Origin: Streptomyces apocyni
GTDB lineage: Bacteria; Actinomycetota; Actinomycetes; Streptomycetales; Streptomycetaceae
Reading direction: 5' to 3'
Length of the DNA stretch: 54,122 bases
NCBI RefSeq assembly: GCF_009739465.1
Contig: NZ_WHOM01000062.1
Span: 168,832 to 222,953, forward strand
Made by a program: the position numbers and the translations under genes. The notes under the pieces were generated by a model. The model did not search any database. It was not told the origin of the DNA and worked only from the letters and a program-made list of their open reading frames with translations. Of this stretch, positions 24,995 to 33,246 are shown one piece after another. Each line of letters begins with the position of its first letter. Within the stretch, counting starts at the first letter, position 1.

Positions 24995-27351
24995 CCAGCA
25001 CCCGTGAAGCGCCGCACGCGCACGACTGGGCCGACTTCCGGCCCACCCGTCGCCTCGGCGACAGCCAGTGGCACACCTGGGGCGTCGGGCTGCTGCGCAG
25101 CGCCGGGTTCCCCGCCTCGGGTGTCGCCCTGCTCGGCGGGCCGACCGCCGCGGCCGCTGCCGACCGCGGCGACCCAGGCGCCTTCGCCGCCGCCTACCGC
25201 GCCGACAGCGAGGCCGAGTCACGGCGCCTGGCCGACCTCGCCCGAGACGAGCGGGTCCGTACGGCCATCGCCTGGCAGAACCGGACCGTCTACCGGATCC
25301 TCGACGCGCTCGCCGCGGGCACCGGCAAGGAGTCCAAGCGCAGACAGCGCGAACGCACCCTCGCCATGTACTGGCTGCGCTACTGCGCCAAGGCCGAGAC
25401 GATCGGCTTCTTCGGCCCGGCCGCCTGGCTCTCCGTCGGTCGCGTACCCGAGGCGCTCACGGTGGACCACGGCGAGCGGCTGACCGTGGAGAGCCGTACG
25501 TTCTTCGAGCGCTGGGCGCTGGCCGCCCTCGCGGACTGGATGGTCGCCCAGCCGGGCGCCCGCTGGTGGTTCCCGCCGTTGCCGCGCCCCGACGTCCACC
25601 TCGACGGCGACCGGCTGCTCCTGCCGGGCGGACGGGTCACGCGGCTGCGCCCGGAGGACCGCCAGATCCTCGGGTACGCGGACGGGGAGCGCAATGGCGC
25701 GGCGATCACCGATGCCCTCGTACACGAGGACGGCTGGGCGGCGGACGGGGCGCGGGCCCGTGTCGAGAAGGTCCTGACGCGGCTGCTCAAGCAGCGCCTG
25801 CTGACCTGGGACGCCAACATCCCGGTCGATGTGCGGGCCGAGCGGATCCTGCGGCGGCGGGTGGCCGCCGTCGCCGACCCCGAACTCTTCGCCCGCTTCG
25901 AGACGGTACTCGCCGAGCTCGACCGGCATCGCGACGCCATCGACGCGGCCGCCGCCGTCTCCGCAGACGAACTCGCCCTGCGACTCGACGCGTTGGACGC
26001 CTTCTTCGTCCGTACGACCGGACTCGACGCGTCCCGCGACGAGGGCAAGGCGTACGCGGGCCGCACCCTCTGCTATCAGGACGCGGTGCGCGACTGCCGG
26101 GTCGAGCTCGGCACCGACCTGCTGGACACCGTCGCCCGCCCGCTCGCCCTGGTGGCGGACGCGGCGGACTGGTTCGGCAACCGGGTCGTGGAGCTGGTCG
26201 AGGCGGAGGTCGCCGCTCTCGTACGGGCCACTGCCGCGCGGCGCTCCGCCGTCACGCTCGCCGACGTATGGCCGCGGGTGCTCGGCCTGTTCTGGGGCGA
26301 CGGCGCCGTACCGGTGCACACCGCGACCCGTGAACTCGCCGAGAGGTGGGGAGAGGTGCTGGACCCGGCTGGTGCGGCGCGCGTCGGTCCACGGGGCGAT
26401 CCGCGAGTCGACCTGCGGGTCGAGGACATCGAGGAGCGGGCGAGCGCCGCCTTTCGCACCGGGCCGGTCCGCTCGCCCCATCTCGCCCTGCACAGCCCGG
26501 ACCTCCAGCTGCTCCAGGGGACGGACGGGGGCCTGACGGTCGTCCTCGGCGAGCTGCACGCCTGTCTCGCCACCTGCGACCTGCCGTTCCTCGACTGGAC
26601 CGGCGATCGGACCGGCGATCGGACCGGCGGCCGGACCGCCGACGGGGGCTCCCTGCGCGACAAGGTGAACGCCGCGATCGACGCGCCGCGTCTGGTGCCG
26701 CTGCTCCCGGTCGACTGGAAGCGCAACAGTGGCCGTATGGTGCCCGCGCCCATCGGGGCGGGTGACCGGCTCATCGGGTTCGCCCGGGCTCCGTTCGACG
26801 ACCGCTCGCGCATCGACGCGGCCGTCGCGATCACGCTGGCCGAACGGAACGGCACGGTCACCGCCACCACGCCCGACGGGCGCGTGTGGAGCATGGCCGA
26901 ACTGCTCGCCGTCCCGGTGTCGATCATCGCGGCGGACGCCTTCAAGATCGGGCTGGACCGGGCACACGCCCCGCGCGTCACTCTCGGCGGGTTGGTCCTG
27001 TTCCGGGAGACCTGGCGGGTGCGGGCCGGGGAGATCCCGCTCGCCGCCAAGCCCGACCGGGAGCGCGACTACCTGGCGGTGCGGCGATGGCTGCGCGACA
27101 GCGGGCTGCCCGACCGGGCGTTCGTGAAGTTCCCGCAGGAGACGAAGCCGTCCCTGGTCGACTTCACCAGCCCCACCCTCATGCTGTCGTTCGCCAACCT
27201 CGTCCGCCGCACCCAGCGCCGCGACGCGGACGCCACCGTGATCCTCAGCGAGCCGCTGCCCCACCCGGAGGACTCCTGGCTGACGGACGCCGACGGTGAG
27301 CGCTACGTCAGTGAACTCCGGCTCCAGATCAGCAGAAAGGTACGGGAGTGA
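24991..27351 (+). CDS. LanB-like protein (lantibiotic dehydratase N-terminal family), no precursor peptide nearby
   Basis: The protein has 786 residues, about the size of the LanB glutamylation part or of small LanBs (PEARL-type ligases). The GTG start overlaps the upstream stop (GTGA). Hallmarks are 'RYCAKAETIGFFGPAAWLSV' (ETIGFFGP at 136-143, where LanBs have 'SPRATPFG-F'), 'FPQETKPSLVDFTSP' near the C-terminus, and alternating helical and strand-rich segments. The SpaB C-terminal elimination domain appears to be absent. Established LanB chemistry uses glutamyl-tRNA or another aminoacyl-tRNA. Here the partners are carrier proteins and diaminopropionate genes, not a lanthipeptide. I infer an aminoacyl-tRNA-dependent amide bond or acyl transfer, but the activity is unproven. 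Confidence 0.82.
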   Translation: MTSTREAPHAHDWADFRPTRRLGDSQWHTWGVGLLRSAGFPASGVALLGGPTAAAAADRGDPGAFAAAYRADSEAESRRLADLARDERVRTAIAWQNRTVYRILDALAAGTGKESKRRQRERTLAMYWLRYCAKAETIGFFGPAAWLSVGRVPEALTVDHGERLTVESRTFFERWALAALADWMVAQPGARWWFPPLPRPDVHLDGDRLLLPGGRVTRLRPEDRQILGYADGERNGAAITDALVHEDGWAADGARARVEKVLTRLLKQRLLTWDANIPVDVRAERILRRRVAAVADPELFARFETVLAELDRHRDAIDAAAAVSADELALRLDALDAFFVRTTGLDASRDEGKAYAGRTLCYQDAVRDCRVELGTDLLDTVARPLALVADAADWFGNRVVELVEAEVAALVRATAARRSAVTLADVWPRVLGLFWGDGAVPVHTATRELAERWGEVLDPAGAARVGPRGDPRVDLRVEDIEERASAAFRTGPVRSPHLALHSPDLQLLQGTDGGLTVVLGELHACLATCDLPFLDWTGDRTGDRTGGRTADGGSLRDKVNAAIDAPRLVPLLPVDWKRNSGRMVPAPIGAGDRLIGFARAPFDDRSRIDAAVAITLAERNGTVTATTPDGRVWSMAELLAVPVSIIAADAFKIGLDRAHAPRVTLGGLVLFRETWRVRAGEIPLAAKPDRERDYLAVRRWLRDSGLPDRAFVKFPQETKPSLVDFTSPTLMLSFANLVRRTQRRDADATVILSEPLPHPEDSWLTDADGERYVSELRLQISRKVRE

Positions 27352-28394
27352 CCGTGGCCTCCTCTGCCGCGGCGCCCCGCGCCGCCGCGGCCCGTCGCAG
27401 CGATCCGGCCCGCCCCGACGATGCGCCCCGCCCCAGCCATCCGGACATCATCGCGACGATCGGCGCCACCCCTCTGGTCGCCCTCGACCGGCTGTTCCCT
27501 CCGGCGCGCTTCCAGGTGTACGGCAAGTGCGAGCGGTTCAACCCGGGCGGCTCGATCAAGGACCGCGCCGCCCGATCGATGATCGAACACGCTCTTTCCA
27601 CCGGGGAGTTGCTGCCCGGCGTCTCCACCGTCGTGGAGTCCTCCTCCGGGAACCTGGGCATCGCCCTGGCCCAGTTGTGCAGCTTCCACCGGCTCGGCCT
27701 GATCTGTGTCGTCGACCCACGGACCACCCCTCAGAACACCGCGATCATGCGGGCGTACGGGGCGACGGTCGAGACCGTGGACCGCGACCCGGAGAGCGGC
27801 GAGTACCTGCCGTCCCGGATCAGGCGGGTGCACGAACTCCTGCGCACGGTGCCCGACGCCTACTGGCCCAACCAGTACGGCAACGAGGACAACGCCCGCG
27901 CCCACCACCACACCATGCGCGAGATCCACGAAGCTCTCCCGAAGGCCCCCGACTACCTCTTCGTCGCCGCCGGAACCACCGGCACGCTGCGCGGCTGCGC
28001 CGAATACATCACCGCGGAGGGCCTGCGCACGCAGGTGGTGGCGGTGGACGCGGTGGGCAGCGTGATCTTCGGCCCGCCCGAGCCCTGGGAGCGCGGACAC
28101 CGCCGCACCATCCCCGGGCACGGAGCAGCGGTGGTCCCGCCGCTGCTGCGCACCGGTCTCGCGGACCGGGTGGTGAAGGTGACCGACCTGGACTGCGTGC
28201 GCGGCTGCCGCCAACTCCTGGCGAAGGAGTCGATCCTCGCGGGCGGCTCGTCCGGCGCGGTCACGGCGGCCCTGCTGGACGCCGCCTCCTGGATCGGACC
28301 GGGCGCCACCTGCGTCGCGATCCTCCCCGACGGGGGCGACCGCTACCTCGACACGATCTACAGCGACACCTGGGTGGAGTCGCGCTTCGGCTGA
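27348..28394 (+). CDS. SbnA-like PLP enzyme for L-2,3-diaminopropionate synthesis
   Basis: The protein has 348 residues of the cysteine-synthase fold. Schiff-base Lys71 lies in 'FNPGGSIKDRAA', and the PLP phosphate loop is 'SSSGNLGIALAQ'. 'GNEDNARAHHHTMREI' is the SbnA-type signature. 'AGTTGTLRGCAEY' and 'GGSSGAVTAAL' complete the PLP site. By family knowledge it joins O-phospho-L-serine and glutamate to give N-(1-amino-1-carboxyl-2-ethyl)-glutamate. Its usual partner, SbnB, is encoded next. It overlaps the LanB-like gene by 4 bp. Confidence 0.92.
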   Translation: MTVASSAAAPRAAAARRSDPARPDDAPRPSHPDIIATIGATPLVALDRLFPPARFQVYGKCERFNPGGSIKDRAARSMIEHALSTGELLPGVSTVVESSSGNLGIALAQLCSFHRLGLICVVDPRTTPQNTAIMRAYGATVETVDRDPESGEYLPSRIRRVHELLRTVPDAYWPNQYGNEDNARAHHHTMREIHEALPKAPDYLFVAAGTTGTLRGCAEYITAEGLRTQVVAVDAVGSVIFGPPEPWERGHRRTIPGHGAAVVPPLLRTGLADRVVKVTDLDCVRGCRQLLAKESILAGGSSGAVTAALLDAASWIGPGATCVAILPDGGDRYLDTIYSDTWVESRFG

Positions 28395-28462
28395 CGTCGC
28401 CCAGCTGCCCTCCTCCCTCGTACATCCCGCCAACTCTTCCCCCGCAGAGGAACTGATCAGCC

Positions 28463-29521
28463 ATGAGAATCCTCGGTCGCGAGGACGTCGCCGCCGCGCT
28501 CACCGGCCTCGACGCCAGCGTGCTCGACGCGGTCCGTACCGCGTACCTCCTGCACGGCCAGGGCAGCTCAGAGGTGCCGTTCTCCGGGTTCCTGCGCCCG
28601 CCCGGCGACTCCGGCTCGCGCGCCATCACCCTGCCCGCCTATCTCGGCGGCCCCGAGCCCGTCATGGGCCTGAAGTGGATCTCGTCCTTCCCCGCCAACG
28701 TCGACAAGGGCCTCCAACGCGCCGCGTCGGTGCAGATCCTCAACGACCTCGACACCGGATACCCGACCGCCGTCCTGGAAGCCAGCCAGATATCGGCGTC
28801 CCGCACCGCGGCATCGGCCGCGCTCGCCAGCCGGGCACTGCACGGTGACCGCCCGGTCCGTACCCTCGGCCTGATCGGCTGCGGCACCATCAACCGGCGC
28901 GTCCTCGACTTCCTCGCGCCGACCCACCCCGAGCTGCGGACCGTCACCCTCCAGGACGCGGTGGCCGGGCGCGCCGAGACCCTCGCGGGCCAACTCGCGG
29001 CCGAGCGACCGGCGCTGAGGTACCTGACCGGTGACCTGGACGACGCGCTGCGCGCCGACACGGTGTCCATCGCCACCACCGACTCCACGTACTGGCTCGA
29101 CCTCGCCGCCCACCCCGACCACCCCCGGCACCAGGTGGTCCTGCACCTGTCGCTGCGCGACCTGACTACGGCCTCCGTCCTGGACGCGTACAACGTCGTC
29201 GACGACATCGACCACGCACTGCGCGAACAGACCTCGCTGCACCGCGCCGAGCAGGAGACCGGGCACCGCCGCTTCGTGGCCGCCGAGATCGCCACCATCC
29301 TCGGCCAGGGTCAAGGCCAGGACCAGGGCCAGGGCCAGGGCCAGGCTCCGGCGGCCGAAAGGCGCGTCGTCTTCTCACCGTTCGGTCTCGGCATCCTCGA
29401 CCTCGCCGTCGCCCAGGAGGTCCTCAAGGCCGCCACCCGCGACGGCATCGGCGGTGACGCCGAGGGCTTCGACCCCGGGCAGCACCAGGTCACCGCCGCC
29501 ATGACGGGAGGCGCCGCATGA
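28463..29521 (+). CDS. SbnB-like ornithine-cyclodeaminase-family dehydrogenase
   Basis: The protein has 352 residues. The Rossmann motif is 'LGLIGCGTINRRVLDF', and the active-site region is 'MGLKWISSFPANVDKG'. The C-terminal half has 'FGLGILDLAVAQEVLKAA'. By family knowledge it oxidises the SbnA product with NAD+ to release 2-oxoglutarate and L-2,3-diaminopropionate. It carries an in-frame Gly-Gln repeat near residue 280 (DNA 29306-29345) that orthologues should lack. It starts 68 bp after the SbnA-like gene and overlaps the ketoreductase by 4 bp. Confidence 0.9.
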   Translation: MRILGREDVAAALTGLDASVLDAVRTAYLLHGQGSSEVPFSGFLRPPGDSGSRAITLPAYLGGPEPVMGLKWISSFPANVDKGLQRAASVQILNDLDTGYPTAVLEASQISASRTAASAALASRALHGDRPVRTLGLIGCGTINRRVLDFLAPTHPELRTVTLQDAVAGRAETLAGQLAAERPALRYLTGDLDDALRADTVSIATTDSTYWLDLAAHPDHPRHQVVLHLSLRDLTTASVLDAYNVVDDIDHALREQTSLHRAEQETGHRRFVAAEIATILGQGQGQDQGQGQGQAPAAERRVVFSPFGLGILDLAVAQEVLKAATRDGIGGDAEGFDPGQHQVTAAMTGGAA

Positions 29522-30270
29522 GCTTCCTGTTCCCCGAGGGCACCCGGGCGCTGGTCACCGGTGCCTCACGCGGCATCGGCGCGGCCACCGCGCTGGCGCT
29601 CGCCGAGCACGGCTGCGACGTCGCCCTCAACTACCGTTCCAGCGCCGCCAAGGCCGAACAGGTCGCGGAGCGCATCCGCGCCCTGGGGCGGGAGGCGCTC
29701 CCCGTGCGGGCCGATGTCGCGGACGAGGGGCAGGTCACCGCCATGTTCAAGCGGATCCGCACCGAATGGGGTCCGCTCCAGGTCGCCGTCCTCAACTCCG
29801 GGGTAACCGCCGACGGCCACTTCGCCGCCATGAGCAGCGGCAAGTGGCAGGAGGTCATCGGCACCAACCTCACGGGTGCCTTCCTCACCGCCCGCGAGGC
29901 CACCAAGCAGATGTACGCGGGCGGCGGCTCCCTCGTCCTGATCGCCTCCACCAGCGGCATCGCCGGGCGGGCCGGGCAGGCCAACTACGCCGCCAGCAAG
30001 GGCGGCGTGATCGCGCTGGCCAAGACCCTCTCGCACGAGGTGGCGCCGCGCGGCATCCGGGTCAACGTCGTCGCCCCCGGCTTCATCGACACCGACATGA
30101 CCAGAAAGGTCTCTCCGGTCCAACTGAAGGAGGCGCTCCAGGTGGTCCCGCTCGGCCGTACCGGGACTCCTGCCGAGGTCGCCCAGGCCGCCGTCTTCAT
30201 GGCCTCGCCCGCCGCCTCGTACATCACCGGGAAGGTCCTGACCGTTGACGGCGGGATGATCCCCAACTGA
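29518..30270 (+). CDS. FabG-like 3-oxoacyl-ACP ketoreductase
   Basis: The protein has 250 residues, a short-chain dehydrogenase. It has NADP-binding 'TGASRGIGAATALALAE' and catalytic Ser in 'IASTSGIAG', and Tyr-x-x-x-Lys in 'YAASKGG'. It ends 'ITGKVLTVDGGMIPN', as FabG proteins do. It reduces the beta-keto group on the carrier protein with NADPH. Paired with the FabZ-like dehydratase at 30599, this gives 2,3-unsaturated units. I see no enoyl reductase in the window, so double bonds would be kept. Confidence 0.92.
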   Translation: MSFLFPEGTRALVTGASRGIGAATALALAEHGCDVALNYRSSAAKAEQVAERIRALGREALPVRADVADEGQVTAMFKRIRTEWGPLQVAVLNSGVTADGHFAAMSSGKWQEVIGTNLTGAFLTAREATKQMYAGGGSLVLIASTSGIAGRAGQANYAASKGGVIALAKTLSHEVAPRGIRVNVVAPGFIDTDMTRKVSPVQLKEALQVVPLGRTGTPAEVAQAAVFMASPAASYITGKVLTVDGGMIPN

Positions 30271-30305
30271 CCCTATTTTCCGTCTAGTTCACAGGAGAAC
30301 CCACT

Positions 30306-30602
30306 ATGTCCACTGCCGCGTTCGACGACATCCGCACCCGGGCCGAGGCCCGTCTCGCCAGGAACACGAAGGTCAAGTCGATGATCATCGACCGGCTCGG
30401 GCTCGACGTCGAGCCGTCCGTCGTGTCCGACAACCAGCCCCTGTTCGGCCGGGGCCTTGAGATGGACTCGCTGGACACGCTGGAGATCGTCGTCATGGTC
30501 AACAACGAGTACGACGTGCTGATCAGCGACGACGACTTCGAGGCCTTCGGCTCCGTCAACGCGCTGGTCGACTTCATCGAGGACCGCGAGGCCGCCGCGT
30601 GA
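30306..30602 (+). CDS. Acyl carrier protein 2
   Basis: The protein has 98 residues. The phosphopantetheine Ser55 lies in 'LEMDSLDTLEIV'. It has the acidic helix pattern of type II carrier proteins ('NNEYDVLISDDDFEAF'). The ATG follows an AGGAG at 30293-30297. Its place between the ketoreductase and dehydratase genes suggests it holds the growing chain. Its stop overlaps the dehydratase GTG by 4 bp. Confidence 0.93.
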   Translation: MSTAAFDDIRTRAEARLARNTKVKSMIIDRLGLDVEPSVVSDNQPLFGRGLEMDSLDTLEIVVMVNNEYDVLISDDDFEAFGSVNALVDFIEDREAAA

Positions 30603-31153
30603 GCCCTGCCACCGCCCTCGGCGCCCCGGCCGACACATCCGCGCCCAAGGCCCTGAGCTATGCGTCCGACGACATCAAGCGGATGCTGCCGCACCGCTGG
30701 CCGATGCTGATGATCGACCGCGCCTACGACGTCGTGCCGGGCGTTTCGGGACGTGGCGTGAAGAGCGTCTCGGTCAACGAGCCGTTCTTCGCCGGGCACT
30801 ACCCCGACCACTCGATCATGCCGGGCGTGCTGATCGTCGAGGCGATGGCCCAGTTGGTCGCCGTCGTCTACGTCGCGGAGATCACCGAGGGAGTCAACGG
30901 GGCCGAGGGTCCCGAGGGTCCCGAGGGTCCCGAGGGTCCCGAGGAGGCCGATCCCTCGCGGAGCGTCGGCTACCTCGGCTCCATCAGCAACATGAAGTTC
31001 TCCCGGCTCGTCGTCCCCGGCGACCAGCTCACCCTTGAGGCCAGGCTCGGGCAGCGGCTCGGCGGCCTGCGCCAGGTGAAGGTGCGGGCGAGCGTCGGCT
31101 CCGAACTCGCCGCGGCCGGGACTCTCGTCGTCACCACCGGCCGCAAGAGCTGA
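30599..31153 (+). CDS. FabZ-like 3-hydroxyacyl-ACP dehydratase
   Basis: The protein has 184 residues with a single hotdog fold. It starts with GTG overlapping the upstream stop. His67 of 'FFAGHYPDHSIMPG' and Glu81 of 'LIVEAMAQLV' match the FabZ catalytic pair. An insertion of four Gly-Pro-Glu triplets (DNA about 30902-30943, GGGTCCCGA repeats) follows the central helix and is unlike FabZ. It would remove water from hydroxyacyl-ACP to give trans-2-enoyl chains. FabI/FabK-like enoyl reductases are not seen nearby. Confidence 0.9.
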   Translation: MSPATALGAPADTSAPKALSYASDDIKRMLPHRWPMLMIDRAYDVVPGVSGRGVKSVSVNEPFFAGHYPDHSIMPGVLIVEAMAQLVAVVYVAEITEGVNGAEGPEGPEGPEGPEEADPSRSVGYLGSISNMKFSRLVVPGDQLTLEARLGQRLGGLRQVKVRASVGSELAAAGTLVVTTGRKS

Positions 31154-31177
31154 GCGCCCACAGAAGGAGGCGGGGCC

Positions 31178-33217
31178 ATGGCCCTCACGATCCGCCCGTA
31201 CGAGGACGGCGACGCGCACACCATCGCGGAGCTGTACAACCGCCACCGCGACAACCCCAACCCGGTCGCCGGAGGAGTCACCGGCGCCGAGCTCGCCCGG
31301 GAGCTGTCCGAGCGGGAGACGGCGACCTTCCTGGTGGCCGTGGACGACGAGCGGCTCGTGGGCACGTTCGGCCTGTTCCACCACACCGGGCGACGCTCGG
31401 CCCGGGCTGGTGAACTGATCGCGGACATGTTCTTCGTCCACCCCGCGCACCGGGGCGGCATGGTCACCGGGCGGCTGTTCACCGAGGCCGTCGAGTGGAT
31501 GATGCGCTCCGGCTGCCTGGTACTCCGGCTGACCGTCAACCCGGCCAACACCGTGGCGTTCCGGCTCTACCGGCGCGTCGGCTGTGTCTCGGTGGGCCGG
31601 GCCGTCCCCGGCGAGGACGGCAACGTGGAGCTGCACAACCACATCCCCCTCGTCCTGCGCAGCGTCTTCGCCGACCTGGGCGAGCGGGCCACGGCCGCGC
31701 TGGGCAGCCTGACCAGCTTCGGTTCCGTCGCCGATTCCCGTGACGACGAGCTCGGCTCCGACGTGCGGCTGGTGGACGGGGTGCGCACCGTCGACTACCG
31801 CCTGGCGCTCGGCGAGTTCCGGCTCGACGCGACCGTGGACGTGGACCGGGGAGCCGTGCGCGACGCCCGTCTCACCGAGCCCGGCGGCGAGGTGCGCACG
31901 CTGCGGATCACTCGGCCGCCGTACCGGGTGCGGGCCGCGCGCGGTGTCGCCCCGTACCGGTTCACCGAGGGCCCGCTCACCTGCGAGGTGGACGGCGAAG
32001 ACGGCACGGTGAGCGTTCTGGCCGAGGGTCACCACGGCCCCGTGTTCGTGTCGACCTGGCCCAGCTGCCGGGCCGACCGCCCGGCCGGCTGGCGCGAGGG
32101 TGAGCCTCGCGACCTCGCCTTGGATGCGGTCGCGGGCGGGGTCCGGGTCACCGAGCGGCTTGGCGAGACCACGGTCACCGGCACCTTCACCCTCGACGGC
32201 ACGGCCCTGCTCCAGGAGTTCACCCGCACCGGCTCCGACACCGGCCGCGTCTTCCAGACCGTCGGCCTGCGCCAGGGCGTCTTCACCGACACCGAAGGGC
32301 AGGCGTATCCGATCGGGCTCGGGGTGGGGGTGCGCGACGCCTCCGAGGTCGTCGCCGCGTCGCAGGTCGCCCCGGCGGGTGGCGTGCTGACCTGGCAAGG
32401 CAGCGGCGTACGGGTCTCGCTGCCGGTCGACGGACGGGTCCGGCTCGTCCACAGCACGCTCCTGGAGCGCGCGGTGGAACCCAGTGCGGACGGCGTGGCC
32501 CGGATGCGCACCGAGATCCGTCCCGGCCGTGCGGACGCCGCGCGCCGTCTGAGAGGGCACGCCGACGCGGACACCGCGCGCCGTCTGGAAGTGCGCGCCG
32601 GTGCGGGCGGCGTCACCGTCTGGCAGGAGGGCACCACCAAGGTGCTGCGCAGCCCGTATCCCCGCATCCGCTCCTACGGCCACCACCCCCACTGGTCCGC
32701 GGGCCTGTGGGTGACCCAGGAGAACAGCCGCCACGACCGGGCCGCCGGACTCGGCTGGGGGGTACCGTCCACCGGCGCCTGGGAGAAGAAGCACCCGCTC
32801 GGCCTGTACGCCCCGGACACCGGCATCGGCTGGGAGATCGCCGCCGACGCCGACGGTCTCCGTGTCGACGTCCAGGCGCCCGGCACGGACCGCGAGAACG
32901 TCCTGTGGCTCACCCCGCACACCCCTCGCCATACGGCCGTCGCCCTCGAATCAGCCGGGAATCGCTGGGAGTTGTCCTCCGGCGGCTTCCGTCAGGTGTG
33001 GGCGCGGCGAGCCTCGGTCCGGCTCTCGGACGGGCGTTGGCTGCACTGCGCGCCCGCCGCGTCCGCGCACGACGAACTCGTGCTGCGCGCCACCCCGTCC
33101 GGGCTTCTCATCGGCGGAGTCTCCGCCGCGAAGGACAGCGCCTGGCTGCTCTCCGTACATGACACACCCCTTTCCGCCCCGTCTCCCCTTTCCGCCCCGT
33201 CTCCCCTTTCCTCCTGA
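31178..33217 (+). CDS. GNAT acetyltransferase fused to a large beta-rich domain of unknown function
   Basis: The protein has 679 residues. Residues 1 to about 150 are a GNAT fold ('MALTIRPYEDGDAHTIAELY', acetyl-CoA loop 'VHPAHRGGMVTGRLF', 'LTVNPANTVAFRLYRRVGC'). The remaining about 500 residues are rich in short beta strands with repeated 'GVRVTERLGETTVTGTF'-type segments, 'WVTQENSRHD' and 'GLYAPDTGIGWEI'. These suggest a carbohydrate-active or mutarotase-like beta-sandwich, but no catalytic motif is certain. The C-terminus has Pro-Leu-Ser-Ala repeats. It could acetylate an amine of the product. The fused part may bind an acyl or carrier partner; this is inference. Confidence 0.75.
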   Translation: MALTIRPYEDGDAHTIAELYNRHRDNPNPVAGGVTGAELARELSERETATFLVAVDDERLVGTFGLFHHTGRRSARAGELIADMFFVHPAHRGGMVTGRLFTEAVEWMMRSGCLVLRLTVNPANTVAFRLYRRVGCVSVGRAVPGEDGNVELHNHIPLVLRSVFADLGERATAALGSLTSFGSVADSRDDELGSDVRLVDGVRTVDYRLALGEFRLDATVDVDRGAVRDARLTEPGGEVRTLRITRPPYRVRAARGVAPYRFTEGPLTCEVDGEDGTVSVLAEGHHGPVFVSTWPSCRADRPAGWREGEPRDLALDAVAGGVRVTERLGETTVTGTFTLDGTALLQEFTRTGSDTGRVFQTVGLRQGVFTDTEGQAYPIGLGVGVRDASEVVAASQVAPAGGVLTWQGSGVRVSLPVDGRVRLVHSTLLERAVEPSADGVARMRTEIRPGRADAARRLRGHADADTARRLEVRAGAGGVTVWQEGTTKVLRSPYPRIRSYGHHPHWSAGLWVTQENSRHDRAAGLGWGVPSTGAWEKKHPLGLYAPDTGIGWEIAADADGLRVDVQAPGTDRENVLWLTPHTPRHTAVALESAGNRWELSSGGFRQVWARRASVRLSDGRWLHCAPAASAHDELVLRATPSGLLIGGVSAAKDSAWLLSVHDTPLSAPSPLSAPSPLSS

Positions 33218-33246
33218 ACCGTTCACCCGGAAGGCAACAACAGATC

